Source of the DNA: Bifidobacterium sp.
GTDB taxonomy: Bacteria; Actinomycetota; Actinomycetes; Actinomycetales; Bifidobacteriaceae
Reading direction: 5' to 3'
DNA: 64,000 nt
Assembly (NCBI RefSeq): GCF_022647885.1
Contig: NZ_JALCLM010000001.1
Span: 62,001 to 126,000, forward strand
In this document: positions 7,211 to 16,345 of the stretch, in pieces
How the letters are laid out: the number at the start of each line of letters is the position of its first letter
Numbering within the stretch: position 1 is the first letter of the stretch
Notes under the pieces: generated by a model
Seen by the model: only the letters and a program-made list of their open reading frames with translations
Databases searched by the model: none
What the model was told of the DNA's origin: nothing
Program-made: the position numbers and the translations under genes

Positions 7211-10108
7211 ATGTCAACAAGAAAGAATAGACGCCTCCCACTGCCAATTGCAGTGATAGCCTACATTGTCAGTGTTGCTGTGATCGTCGGATTGATTATC
7301 GGCAATCTCTATGCAAATAAGTATTCGGACCTCATCTCCGTATACTTCAATCAAAAAACATATCAAATACAAAATTCTGGTGACACCAGTGATAGCGAGT
7401 ATTTTAAGAGCAGCTTCTCGACAGATGAAGAACGTGAAGCGTATCTCAAAAAAATCGGTCAACAAATATCTGCAGAAGGTGCCACACTTCTCAAGAACGA
7501 CAACGGTCTGCCACTAGCAAAGAGTGCCAGAGTAAGCGTTTTTGGACAGGATTCTGTAGACTCAATTTATGGCGGTGGTGGGGCAGGTTCAATTGACCTC
7601 ACTAAATCTGTATCACTTGAAGCTGGACTCAAGAATGCAGGGCTCACTCTTAACCCAACATTAAGCGATTTTTACACAAATGGAGCTGGCAAAGAGTACC
7701 GGAAAAAAACTCCTGATGTGTATGGTCAAGGTAGCTTCGAAGTCAATGAAGTACCCGTATCTGCATATACGCAACAGGTAAAAGACAGTTTTTCACAGTA
7801 TGCAGATGCCGCAATTGTTGTTATAGGACGTTCCGGCGGAGAATCTAGCGATATCAGCACCACCGCAGATGCTCAGGGCAACACCTATCTTCAACTCACC
7901 AAGGATGAAAAAGATACACTGTCCTTAGCTACTAGCGAGTTCGACAAAGTCATTGTGCTGCTGAACACATCCACACCAATAGAATCAGGCTTTCTTAACG
8001 ATTACCCAATTCAAGCAGCCTTGTGGATTGGATCACTCGGGCAAGAGGGTTCAAACGCTGTCGGCAAGCTGTTAACCGGAGCATCAAACCCTTCTGGATC
8101 GCTCGTCGACACTTATGCATATGACTCAAAAAGCGCGCCAAGCATAGAAAATTTCGGCTCATACTCCATTAGCAATTCGCAGGTCGAAAATGGCAACACC
8201 TATATGGTTTATGGTGAAGGCATTTACGTCGGCTATTTATATTATGAGACTCGATACGAAGATGTGGTGCTGGGCAACGATTCATCATCGTCATATGACT
8301 ACACCAAAACAGTCCAATTCCCCTTTGGATATGGCGAATCCTATACAGAGTTCAAGTGGTCTGATTACACCGTCGACGAGCAGGACGACAATTTCAAGGT
8401 CTCTGTAAACGTGGAAAATAGCGGGGATACTGCTGGCAAAGATACTGTTCAAATTTATATGCAGCAGCCATACACCGCTTATGACCAAAGCAATGGTATC
8501 GAGAAACCTTCAGTACAACTTGTTGGCTATAGCAAAACGAAAAATCTGAAGGCAGGCGAATCACAAACCGTAACAGTGACTGTCCCTAAAGAACTCATGA
8601 AAAGCTATGATTCACAAGGCAAACAAACATATATCGTCGACAGTGGTGATTACTACCTCACAGCTGGGCACAACGCACATGACGCTGTGAATAATGTACT
8701 CGCCGCCAAAGGAAAAACTACTGCTGATGGTATGGATGCCAACGGCAATGCATCCTTCACCAGTAAGTACACCCAGAATGAGCAAGACGACAGCACATAT
8801 AGCAAATCGCTAGCCACCGGTAATGCTATTTCCAATCAGTTTACTAATGCAGATATCAGCACTTACGACAGCACATTCAAATATCTCAGTCGTCAAGATT
8901 GGGAAGGTACTTGGCCGACAGTGTATGCCAACGGTAAGTGGAATGCACCGCAGGAATTCCTCAAAGCTCTCGAAATTTCCAGTGATGATGAAGCATCATC
9001 ATCATCCGAATCCACTTCTTCTCAGGGCGACGCTAATGACACTCTTACTGTTGCCGCATTACGAGATGAAGATTTCGACAGCTCACTATGGGACACTTTG
9101 ATGAATCAAGCGTCGATTGAAGACCTTGATGAGTTGGTAAGAATGGGAGGATACGCCACCAAAGAGCTTGAAAGCATCGGGCTCCCCGCTACAACCGACA
9201 AAGATGGACCTGCTGGAATCTCTGACACGCTAGTTGGCGGTGCTAGTGGACAGGGCTATGCACCAGCGATTGTTCTAGCATCTACATGGAATGATCAACT
9301 CAGTGAAGACTTTGGCAATGCAATCGGGGAAGATAGCCTTGCTCTAGGTGTCACAGGTTGGTATGCGCCGTCAATGAATATCCACCGATCTCCATATAGC
9401 GGAAGAAATTTTGAATATTATTCAGAGGATGCTTTCTTATCGGGAGGCATCGGTGCTGCCACAGTCAAAGGCGCACAGGAGAAAGGCGTATTGCCATTTG
9501 TGAAGCATTTTGCGCTCAACGACCAAGAAACCAACCGTATAGGTATATCCATTTTTGCCAATGAGCAATCAATCAGACAAGTGTATCTTGCTCCATTTGA
9601 AACAGCTGTCAGAGATGGAAAAGCTCTTGGCATGATGGCCAGCATGAACCGTATCGGCGCACTGTGGTCAGGCGCTGACGCAGGGTTAATGACGTCCACT
9701 CTCAGAGACGAATGGGGATTCCAAGGAGCAGTAGTTACCGATCAGGCATCCTTTGCTGTATTTGCCTATGAAGACAGAGCACAAGGCTTAGCAGCAGGAA
9801 CAGATCTTTGGCTCAACACTGACGCTAGCCTCTGGAAGTTTGACGAATCCAATTTATCTGAGGCTCGACAGCAAAACATACGCCGAGCAGCGAAGAATAT
9901 AGCTTTCGCTATTTCTCGAAGTAATGCTATGAACGGTCTCACTTCTGACGGGAAAATTGTTAGAGTTACTCCACCATGGCGAATGCTCACATACGCAGGG
10001 ACTGCTCTCGTAGCTCTGATTGTTCTGGCGGGCGCGGGATACACCACTCTAAAACTTATCAAACAGCGCAAGGAGCAACCACAGCAAACTCAAGCAGCCG
10101 CTCAGTAA
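7211..10108 (+). CDS. membrane-anchored GH3 protein with permuted domain order
   Basis: A 965-residue protein with a hydrophobic segment at residues 8-33 and another near the C-terminus (about 925-945), followed by a basic tail. Between them the GH3 modules are in reverse order. The sandwich domain comes first (IVVIGRSGGESSD, WIGSLGQEGSNAVG), then an Fn3-like domain (QFPFGYGESYTEFKW), then a Ser-rich linker near 595-610, then the catalytic barrel (NIHRSPYSGRNFEYYSED, KHFALNDQETNR). The likely nucleophile is Asp844 in VVTDQAS. Family relatives with this order exist among gut bacteria. The two membrane segments would place the catalytic part outside the cell. The start ATG 7211 follows GGAGA by ten bases; a GTG at 7163 would add sixteen residues before the helix. 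Substrate unknown, probably plant or host beta-glycosides. Confidence 0.85.
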   Translation: MSTRKNRRLPLPIAVIAYIVSVAVIVGLIIGNLYANKYSDLISVYFNQKTYQIQNSGDTSDSEYFKSSFSTDEEREAYLKKIGQQISAEGATLLKNDNGLPLAKSARVSVFGQDSVDSIYGGGGAGSIDLTKSVSLEAGLKNAGLTLNPTLSDFYTNGAGKEYRKKTPDVYGQGSFEVNEVPVSAYTQQVKDSFSQYADAAIVVIGRSGGESSDISTTADAQGNTYLQLTKDEKDTLSLATSEFDKVIVLLNTSTPIESGFLNDYPIQAALWIGSLGQEGSNAVGKLLTGASNPSGSLVDTYAYDSKSAPSIENFGSYSISNSQVENGNTYMVYGEGIYVGYLYYETRYEDVVLGNDSSSSYDYTKTVQFPFGYGESYTEFKWSDYTVDEQDDNFKVSVNVENSGDTAGKDTVQIYMQQPYTAYDQSNGIEKPSVQLVGYSKTKNLKAGESQTVTVTVPKELMKSYDSQGKQTYIVDSGDYYLTAGHNAHDAVNNVLAAKGKTTADGMDANGNASFTSKYTQNEQDDSTYSKSLATGNAISNQFTNADISTYDSTFKYLSRQDWEGTWPTVYANGKWNAPQEFLKALEISSDDEASSSSESTSSQGDANDTLTVAALRDEDFDSSLWDTLMNQASIEDLDELVRMGGYATKELESIGLPATTDKDGPAGISDTLVGGASGQGYAPAIVLASTWNDQLSEDFGNAIGEDSLALGVTGWYAPSMNIHRSPYSGRNFEYYSEDAFLSGGIGAATVKGAQEKGVLPFVKHFALNDQETNRIGISIFANEQSIRQVYLAPFETAVRDGKALGMMASMNRIGALWSGADAGLMTSTLRDEWGFQGAVVTDQASFAVFAYEDRAQGLAAGTDLWLNTDASLWKFDESNLSEARQQNIRRAAKNIAFAISRSNAMNGLTSDGKIVRVTPPWRMLTYAGTALVALIVLAGAGYTTLKLIKQRKEQPQQTQAAAQ

Positions 10109-10111
10109 ATG

Positions 10112-10178
10112 ACAGTCTGTCGAGGAACGCTGTCTGCTTCCTCGACAGACTGTTTGTAACAACACTGTTTACAAACAG
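10112..10178. terminator. two overlapping inverted repeats downstream of the permuted GH3 gene
   Basis: The first inverted repeat has perfect 16-base arms (10112-10127 and 10138-10153) around a 10-base loop. The second has perfect 10-base arms (10150-10159, CTGTTTGTAA, and 10169-10178) around a 9-base loop. The right arm of the first overlaps the left arm of the second by four bases, so both cannot form fully at once. They lie between convergent genes and probably act as a bidirectional terminator, although the T-run after the first stem is short. Confidence 0.65.
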
Positions 10179-10272
10179 CGCTACTGAGATCACTACTTTC
10201 ATCATGACTCGATGAGGTTGAAGCCTTAGCTTCCAGTAATCGAAACAGCAGTAGTCCTATGCATCAGTCCCC

Positions 10273-12045
10273 TCAAGGTTGCATTGGTGCAAGTCCTTGA
10301 GCATTTCTAGCTTGGCTACGTTTAAAAGCATTTGCAGCGAACCATACACGAGATACATCCTCGGCTCGTGCGAAATCCACGCCGAGCATCTGCTGAATCT
10401 TGATAATTCGATTCTCAATGGTGTGCCGGTGCACTCCAAGTTTTTCTGAACAGTGTTTGATGTTGAAAGAGCAGTCAACGAAGGACATCAGTGTACTCAT
10501 CAAAATTGTCCCCTGACGTGTACTCTTTACCTCATCACCGAGAAGTGGATCAAAAAAGGCATTTGCGAATGCGTCCGCGATTTCTGGCGCGACAAGATCC
10601 AATTGATTAAGTGATGCAAGGCGGTCTATTCCCATAACTGGAACACTGATATCCCCCTGCGAAGCCACACTAGTTAGCTTCCCCGCATATGAAAATCCCG
10701 AAACAATAGCGCTCGCATAGCCCCCAAGCTTTTCAGACAGCAGGGCTTCATCTGCAGCTTTTGTCAGATCACTCCAGGAATGTTCAGCCGAAATCCCAAT
10801 ACTTTCTCTTCTCCCCTTCAACACACTGGAGAGGGTTTGCAGTACCGATTGCTCGCTATTGGCATCCATCACAATCCACAACATAGCATCATGGAAACCA
10901 AATAGAACCGGATTTGAGCTGTGCACCAAGGTTGCATCCGCACGAATCATCTCCACTCTAGAAGACAAGCTTTCATAAATCTCTCGAGCGACGAGTATGT
11001 CACTACGCGTTTCTTCATGATGTTCTACACCTGCATCGCGAATGCAACAGACCTTGATAGGTGAACGAGGAGCACCACCCCACAAATCATCACTCAGTTC
11101 TCTTGCCAGAGATGTATCTCCGTTGAACGCCTGCCGAAGAACGACCGAACGCGTATGGCTCATCCGTCGTGATTCCAACCTACTAACCGGAGCACTTACA
11201 GAAAGTATCTCAGCTGCAACGGTAACTGCAGAGCGCAATGACATATCTGACTTTTCTGACTGTTGTATCCCTGCAACTACATAGCCTAATGTTTCCACAC
11301 TGTTGTATAGCACCTCGGAAATGCTGCAATCTAAGCCATCTCGCAGAAAAAACATCGTTCTGGGTCTATGGCTGGAGTCTCGTTGCATGTTTCGACGCTC
11401 AATAAACTCAAGACCAAGATCTCTAGCAACGCCTCGCGGAGCGATGTGTGAACTATCAACAACTTCCCCTGTAGGAGCTAGGAATGCAGCCCATCCACCG
11501 ATACTTTCCGCTGTTTTCAAAATAACTGAATGAGTTGGGTTCTCTGAATGCGCGGCTGCAATTAAACGCCGCTGTGCTGAATACACGGTCCGCAAATCTG
11601 CATATTCGTCTTCAGCAAGCGAATGGAATACTTCTTTTTCTATCGCTTGGAAAGGAATTTCAAGCGGCACTTCGAACACAGGAAGATCGTTCTTTTCAGC
11701 AACATCAACTAATACATCAGGTACCTTACGATGTTTCACACCCGTCCCAAAACCACAAGCCAATACGCCTGCTTCACACATACCTATGATGTATTCCTCG
11801 CAGACAGATTCGAAATGCGATTGTTGTTGCCGCAAATTATCACCGCGAGCATCACTATCCCACTCCGGTAAGTTCAAACCAACAGTGAGCAGCACCTCCC
11901 CTGGCTCGGAGAAGGTTCGTGAATCCAAAATTTCACTTTGATGAATCCAAACGATGTGATGTCGTAACGCTTCTAGACTGGCGTGATTCAACAAACGCAA
12001 ATGAAGACCGTTGATTTTAAGAAGCTCCCCAACTGTAATTGACAT
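10273..12045 (-). CDS. PucR-family transcriptional regulator
   Basis: A 590-residue regulator. The N-terminal 125 residues form a PucR ligand-sensing domain (VGELLKINGLHLRLLNHASL, VLLTVGLNLPEWD). The middle is a GGDEF-like domain of CdaR/PucR proteins. The C-terminal 60 residues carry the HTH_30 helix-turn-helix (FNIKHCSEKLGVHRHTIENRI). PucR proteins usually activate catabolism or transport of purines, amino acids or GABA in response to a pathway metabolite. The gene is divergent from the aminotransferase cluster, with a palindromic candidate operator between them, so it most likely controls that cluster and itself. No clear ribosome site precedes the ATG at 12045, so translation may be leaderless or weak. 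Confidence 0.88.
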   Translation of the reverse strand: MSITVGELLKINGLHLRLLNHASLEALRHHIVWIHQSEILDSRTFSEPGEVLLTVGLNLPEWDSDARGDNLRQQQSHFESVCEEYIIGMCEAGVLACGFGTGVKHRKVPDVLVDVAEKNDLPVFEVPLEIPFQAIEKEVFHSLAEDEYADLRTVYSAQRRLIAAAHSENPTHSVILKTAESIGGWAAFLAPTGEVVDSSHIAPRGVARDLGLEFIERRNMQRDSSHRPRTMFFLRDGLDCSISEVLYNSVETLGYVVAGIQQSEKSDMSLRSAVTVAAEILSVSAPVSRLESRRMSHTRSVVLRQAFNGDTSLARELSDDLWGGAPRSPIKVCCIRDAGVEHHEETRSDILVAREIYESLSSRVEMIRADATLVHSSNPVLFGFHDAMLWIVMDANSEQSVLQTLSSVLKGRRESIGISAEHSWSDLTKAADEALLSEKLGGYASAIVSGFSYAGKLTSVASQGDISVPVMGIDRLASLNQLDLVAPEIADAFANAFFDPLLGDEVKSTRQGTILMSTLMSFVDCSFNIKHCSEKLGVHRHTIENRIIKIQQMLGVDFARAEDVSRVWFAANAFKRSQARNAQGLAPMQP

Positions 12046-12073
12046 GTGAACAGTATGTTATACCTATGATTTC

Positions 12074-12103
12074 ATGTCCATGAATTCGAATTTACATGGA
12101 CAT
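12074..12103. promoter_or_regulatory. candidate PucR operator
   Basis: A perfect 9-base inverted repeat, ATGTCCATG (12074-12082) and CATGGACAT (12095-12103), flanks a 12-base spacer that itself contains the palindrome AATTCGAATT. It lies in the 142-base gap between the divergent pucR-like and aminotransferase genes, 29 bases before the regulator start and about 85 bases before the aminotransferase start. Position and symmetry fit a regulator site; binding is inferred. Confidence 0.5.
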
Positions 12104-12187
12104 TGCATCCATTGTTTGCTCTTCGCACCTCACCTACATTGCAGATATCAACATGTGAAGTTCTGCATAACCAAGGAGCAGATTCTG

Positions 12188-13480
12188 ATGGATGTTCAAT
12201 TCAGCGATTACGAAGCCTATCTCTCACCAGCACTATACAAAACTACTGATTTAGTCGTTGAGCGAGGCCTGGGGAGCCATATCTGGACCACTGACGGTAC
12301 CAAATATTTAGATTGGGTACAGGGGATTGCCGTAAATGCCCTTGGACACAGTCATCCCAAGGTAGTAGCGGCGATTACCGAACAGGTAGCTAAGCTCACC
12401 ACAGCTTCATTCAATATGGTGAATTACCCGACCACACTCCAATTAGCAAAACGTATTGCACAGGCAGCACCTGGCGAATTGTCGAGCACATTTTTCTCTA
12501 ACGGAGGCGCAGAAGCCACCGATGGTGCTCTGAAACTAGCCAGAGCCTACACCAAACGGCCTGGAATCATCGCATTCAAAGGTTCATTTCACGGCCGGAC
12601 CTTCGGAGCAATGTCGGTCACTGCTTCAAACTCCAAATATCGCAAATATGCCGAACCTTTAGTAGGTGGCATCCATTTCGCAACATACCCCTCAGTGGAT
12701 CAATGCCCTGATGGCTATGATGCTGAACAGCGTAGCCAGTGGTGTTTGAACGATATCCAAAGAATTTTTGACTATATCTGCGCACCAGATGAGACCGCAG
12801 CAATTCTAGTGGAGCCCATCCAAGGAGAGGGAGGCTACGTTGTTCCGCCTGATTCCTTCCTCAAAGGATTAAGAAGTCTATGTGACGCTCATGGCATTCT
12901 CCTAATCTTCGATGAAATCCAAGCAGGATATGGAAGAACCGGCACCATGTTTGCCTCTGAACATGCTGGAGTTGTACCTGACATCATGACTCTCGGCAAA
13001 GCGCTAGCCGGTGGTATACCCGCAAGCGCAGTAGTCAGCACACCTGAAATCATGGAGGAATGGCATCCAGGTATGCACGGCGGAACCTTTGGCGGCAATC
13101 CAATAATGGGAGCTGCTGGCCTAGCGGTACTCGATGAGTTTGCAGCATCAGATATTCTCACGAATGTCAACAAGATGGGTGACTATCTTCGCTTGCAATT
13201 GCTCAAGCTCAAGGATCAATATCCAATCGTGCACGATGTTCGAGGCTTGGGACTCATGCTGGCCATTGAGCTTGATCATAGTGATGGTAGATCAGGTGGC
13301 GATTTGGTTGAAATTACTAGGGCACAGGCGCTGAAACGACATATGCTCACGCTCTCATGTGGCGTGAAAGGCAACGGTATGCGCATGGCAACACCTCTTA
13401 ATGTCACTCAAGACGTTATTGACGAAGGCATAGCCATTCTTGATGAAAGCTTGGCACAAGCACAACAAGCTGACGCATAA
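12188..13480 (+). CDS. class III PLP-dependent aminotransferase
   Basis: A 430-residue fold-type I aminotransferase of class III, the group with 4-aminobutyrate, acetylornithine and other omega-amino transaminases. The Schiff-base lysine is Lys271 in TLGKALAGG. The cofactor-binding aspartate lies in LLIFDEIQAGYGRTG, and FFSNGGAEATDGALKLAR matches the phosphate-binding region. The start is ATG 12188, nine bases after AAGGAG; the longer frame from 12074 begins inside the candidate operator. It is the first gene of the PucR-linked cluster, followed by two dehydrogenases, an amino-acid ABC importer and RidA. The substrate is probably the imported amino compound. GABA or a diamine is possible, but specificity cannot be read from sequence alone. 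Confidence 0.88.
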   Translation: MDVQFSDYEAYLSPALYKTTDLVVERGLGSHIWTTDGTKYLDWVQGIAVNALGHSHPKVVAAITEQVAKLTTASFNMVNYPTTLQLAKRIAQAAPGELSSTFFSNGGAEATDGALKLARAYTKRPGIIAFKGSFHGRTFGAMSVTASNSKYRKYAEPLVGGIHFATYPSVDQCPDGYDAEQRSQWCLNDIQRIFDYICAPDETAAILVEPIQGEGGYVVPPDSFLKGLRSLCDAHGILLIFDEIQAGYGRTGTMFASEHAGVVPDIMTLGKALAGGIPASAVVSTPEIMEEWHPGMHGGTFGGNPIMGAAGLAVLDEFAASDILTNVNKMGDYLRLQLLKLKDQYPIVHDVRGLGLMLAIELDHSDGRSGGDLVEITRAQALKRHMLTLSCGVKGNGMRMATPLNVTQDVIDEGIAILDESLAQAQQADA

Positions 13481-13594
13481 CAGTCACTTTCGATATCTAT
13501 CCCCACAGTGTTACCGAGAATTGCGGTCCGTCAGCATTAGAGAAATCACCATTCATATCAGAACTACACACCGCCAAACATTAAGGAGCGCGAT

Positions 13595-14614
13595 ATGAGC
13601 ACCAACGACTTGATGCACATTTCATATTTCAACATTTCCGGAGGTTTGGATTATGAGCAGAGCCTTCTTGAATCGTGGCATATGGAACACCTTGTCGAAC
13701 TCCATAGCGTCACTTGCGAAACTCCCGATGAGGAAACATTTATCGCCGCAAATCAAAAAGCAGATGGTGTGGTGGTCGAATATTTCAATATAAGCGACAG
13801 CATTATTGATCGTTTACCGCGGTTGAAGGTAGTTGGTCTGCAATCAATAGGCACCGATATGGTCGATAAGCGAGCAGCAACTGCACACGGTATTGCGGTA
13901 ACTAATGCTCCTGGCTTCTGCCAGCAAGAAGTAGCCACTACTGCAATAGCTATGATGCTAGATCTCAACCGCAAGATTAGTTTCTACGATCGAAGTGTCC
14001 GTAAGGGACGATGGGAACCTCTTGATGGTAGGATGCCGCACCGATTGCAAGGTCAAACCGTTGGTCTGGTATTTTTCGGTGGCATTCCTCAAACCATGAT
14101 GCCTGTTCTGCGAGCGCTAGGTGTGAATGTTGTGGTATTCGCGCCTACTAAAACTGCTGAGTTTATAGCCGGTTTTGGAGCAGAAAAAGTTGAGACGCTT
14201 GCTGAGCTCCTTAAGCGCTCAGATGTCGTCTCTCTGCATACTCCTCTGATTACAGAAACATATCATCTGATCTCAGAGCATGAATTTGCAATGATGAAGA
14301 GCAGCGCGGTGATTATCAACACTGCACGCGGTAGCATCATCGACGAGAAGGCCTTGGTTGCTGCACTTCAATCGCATGTGATTGCAGGCGCAGGAATTGA
14401 TGTAATCGAGGATGAAGAGAGCGAGCAATCAGCGCTAAAAACCCTTGACAATGTCGTTATCAATCCACATGCGGCATTTCTTTCTCAAGAGTCGTTTTAC
14501 CAGGCGCGAGAAATGGCCTTGAGAGGCATGGTGGATGTGCTGGTTGACCACACCACACCCCGTTATCTCGTCAATACAGCTTGGAATGCTGCGCAAAGAG
14601 GTGATGCAGCATGA
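13595..14614 (+). CDS. D-isomer-type 2-hydroxyacid dehydrogenase, CtBP-like, with altered glycine motif
   Basis: A 339-residue member of the D-2-hydroxyacid dehydrogenase family, which interconverts 2-oxo acids and 2-hydroxy acids with NAD(P). Catalytic Arg245 (INTARGS), the acidic pair in DVIEDEE near 269-275 and His292 (NPHAAFLS) are present; the HAAFLS ending resembles the CtBP branch. The dinucleotide loop is odd: where GxGxxG is expected, residues 160-165 read FFGGIP, losing the first and third glycines. Either cofactor binding is modified or the protein is no longer a normal dehydrogenase. The start ATG follows AAGGAG. Its stop overlaps the next gene by four bases (ATGA), so both are coupled. 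Confidence 0.87.
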   Translation: MSTNDLMHISYFNISGGLDYEQSLLESWHMEHLVELHSVTCETPDEETFIAANQKADGVVVEYFNISDSIIDRLPRLKVVGLQSIGTDMVDKRAATAHGIAVTNAPGFCQQEVATTAIAMMLDLNRKISFYDRSVRKGRWEPLDGRMPHRLQGQTVGLVFFGGIPQTMMPVLRALGVNVVVFAPTKTAEFIAGFGAEKVETLAELLKRSDVVSLHTPLITETYHLISEHEFAMMKSSAVIINTARGSIIDEKALVAALQSHVIAGAGIDVIEDEESEQSALKTLDNVVINPHAAFLSQESFYQAREMALRGMVDVLVDHTTPRYLVNTAWNAAQRGDAA

Positions 14615-15648
14615 GAGCAGCTATCTACAACGGATTGCGCGATATCACTCTGAAGCATGTTCCAGATCCTGTAATTGAACAGCCCACGGACGCCGTGGTA
14701 CGCATTGAGGCTAGTGCAGTATGCGGCTCTGACCTGTGGACTTACCGTGGGCAAGGTGCTGCACCAGGCACTCGTATCGGGCACGAATTCGCTGGCGAAG
14801 TACTGGCAATTGGTTCCGCCGTAGAGCAGGTGGCTGTTGGCGATTGGGTTATAGTCCCATTCCGTTTTAGTTGCGGACAGTGCCGGTATTGCCGTAGTGG
14901 TCTGCAGTCCAGCTGCAGTAACGGCGGCTTTTGGGGTCGAGACACACCCGATGCGGGCCAAGGTGAAGCTGCACGAATACCCTTTGCTGACGGAACCTTA
15001 GTGAAAGCTCTGCCTAGCGGCGAGCGTCCCGACTCATCATTGGTACCGTCATTGTTGGCATTGAGTGATGTGTTCTCAACCGGATATCACGCTGCATACA
15101 GCGCTCATATCAATCCTGGCGACACCGTTGTGGTTGTAGGCGACGGTGCGGTCGGACTCAGTGCTATACAGGCAGCACGATTGCTTGGTGCAGGTCTGGT
15201 TATTAATGCTGGAAGTAGTCACATCGATAGAAATGCCTTGGCCAGTGATTGCGGAGCCGACCACATCGTTACCACCAGGGGTGAGGAAGCTATCGAGGCA
15301 ATTCGCACTCTTACGCATGGTCTGATGGCTGATGTGGTTCTCGAATGTGTCGGGTCATCATCTTCATTTGCAACAGCTCTAGACTGTGCTGCTCCTGGAG
15401 GAACTGTGAGTTACGTTGGTTTACCTCACGGTGTGCAAGTGAGCCCTGCCGAATTGTTCTCACGCAATATCACCTTGACTGGAGGGATATGCCCTGCCCG
15501 ACGTTATATCGGAGGTCTGCTCCCCTTAGTTCTGGATAACCGCGTTCAAGCAGGAGTGGTGTTCAACAACAGTTACCACTTGTCGTCAATCGCACAGGCA
15601 TATCAAGACATGGATCAGCGTGTGACGGTGAAGGCGATCATCCAATGA
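14611..15648 (+). CDS. zinc-dependent medium-chain alcohol dehydrogenase
   Basis: A 345-residue MDR-family dehydrogenase. The catalytic zinc ligands are Cys38 (VCGSD) and His58-Glu59 (GHEFAGEV); the structural zinc site is Cys88, Cys91, Cys94 and Cys102. The Rossmann motif VVVGDGAVGLSAIQAARLLGA is near residues 174-194. Such enzymes oxidise alcohols or polyols, or reduce aldehydes. In this cluster it may handle the semialdehyde or alcohol derived from the transaminated substrate. It starts by overlap with the hydroxyacid dehydrogenase stop. The cofactor-loop residues after the second strand (NAGSSHIDRNAL) leave NAD versus NADP open. Confidence 0.88.
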   Translation: MRAAIYNGLRDITLKHVPDPVIEQPTDAVVRIEASAVCGSDLWTYRGQGAAPGTRIGHEFAGEVLAIGSAVEQVAVGDWVIVPFRFSCGQCRYCRSGLQSSCSNGGFWGRDTPDAGQGEAARIPFADGTLVKALPSGERPDSSLVPSLLALSDVFSTGYHAAYSAHINPGDTVVVVGDGAVGLSAIQAARLLGAGLVINAGSSHIDRNALASDCGADHIVTTRGEEAIEAIRTLTHGLMADVVLECVGSSSSFATALDCAAPGGTVSYVGLPHGVQVSPAELFSRNITLTGGICPARRYIGGLLPLVLDNRVQAGVVFNNSYHLSSIAQAYQDMDQRVTVKAIIQ

Positions 15649-15696
15649 ATGCCGGCGTTGAATATCGGGAATTAATCACCGTTAGACAGGAGAGGA

Positions 15697-16344
15697 ATGA
15701 TGATTGACACCATCGTATGGCCGGTCTTGATGGGACTTCCACTGACTCTATTACTTTCGGTGTCAGCTTTCGCGATTGGCTTTGTGCTTGCTGTTCCTAT
15801 TTCTCTCGCTAGCGTCAGCAAATCTGCACCTATACGAGGGCTCGCACAGCTCATCATTTGGATTGAACGAGGCATACCTCCGTTAGTGTGGCTGATGCTG
15901 CTGTATTTTGGTATAGAAATTGGCACAGTCAGACTTACTTCACTCCAAGCCGGAATTTTAGGCTTGAGCATCGTATCGATGGGGTATCTCTCTGAAATAT
16001 TGCGTTCAGGGTTCAAAGCCATTCCGAACGGTCAATTCGAAGCTGCACAAGCACTTGGCCTTGGTTATGCAAGTCGGTATTCTCGTGTGATTTTCCCTCA
16101 AGCAATAAGGACGATGATTCCTTCTTTCACTACATATTTCATTGGACTGCTTAAAGATTCAACACTGGCTTCGGCTATCGGGGTAGGCGAAATGGCATTC
16201 AAAGCTAGCTTGGTTTCAAGACAGTCATCCCAGGCGGGCGTTACTCCATTTTTCGTAGCCGCACTGTTTTATATTCTCATCAGCATTCCTATAGCCTTGC
16301 TGGCACGCCGAACTGAAAGCATTCAGCTTGAAGGGGGCAGATAA
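15697..16344 (+). CDS. amino-acid ABC transporter permease (HisM/GlnP type)
   Basis: A 215-residue inner-membrane permease with about five helices and the polar-amino-acid permease signature: the EAA loop reads AIPNGQFEAAQALGLGYASRYSRVIFPQAIR at about residues 108-138 (quoted in part: QFEAAQALGL). It contacts the ATPase encoded further downstream. The start ATG at 15697 (or 15700) follows CAGGAGAGG. It pairs with the next permease as a heterodimer, as in HisQM-type importers, and takes substrate from the binding lipoprotein of the same cluster. Confidence 0.9.
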   Translation: MMIDTIVWPVLMGLPLTLLLSVSAFAIGFVLAVPISLASVSKSAPIRGLAQLIIWIERGIPPLVWLMLLYFGIEIGTVRLTSLQAGILGLSIVSMGYLSEILRSGFKAIPNGQFEAAQALGLGYASRYSRVIFPQAIRTMIPSFTTYFIGLLKDSTLASAIGVGEMAFKASLVSRQSSQAGVTPFFVAALFYILISIPIALLARRTESIQLEGGR

Positions 16345-16345
16345 T

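Noticed and set aside
12074-12187. N-terminal extension of the class III aminotransferase
   Set aside because: The extension is Cys/His-rich, overlaps the candidate operator and has no ribosome site, whereas ATG 12188 follows AAGGAG.
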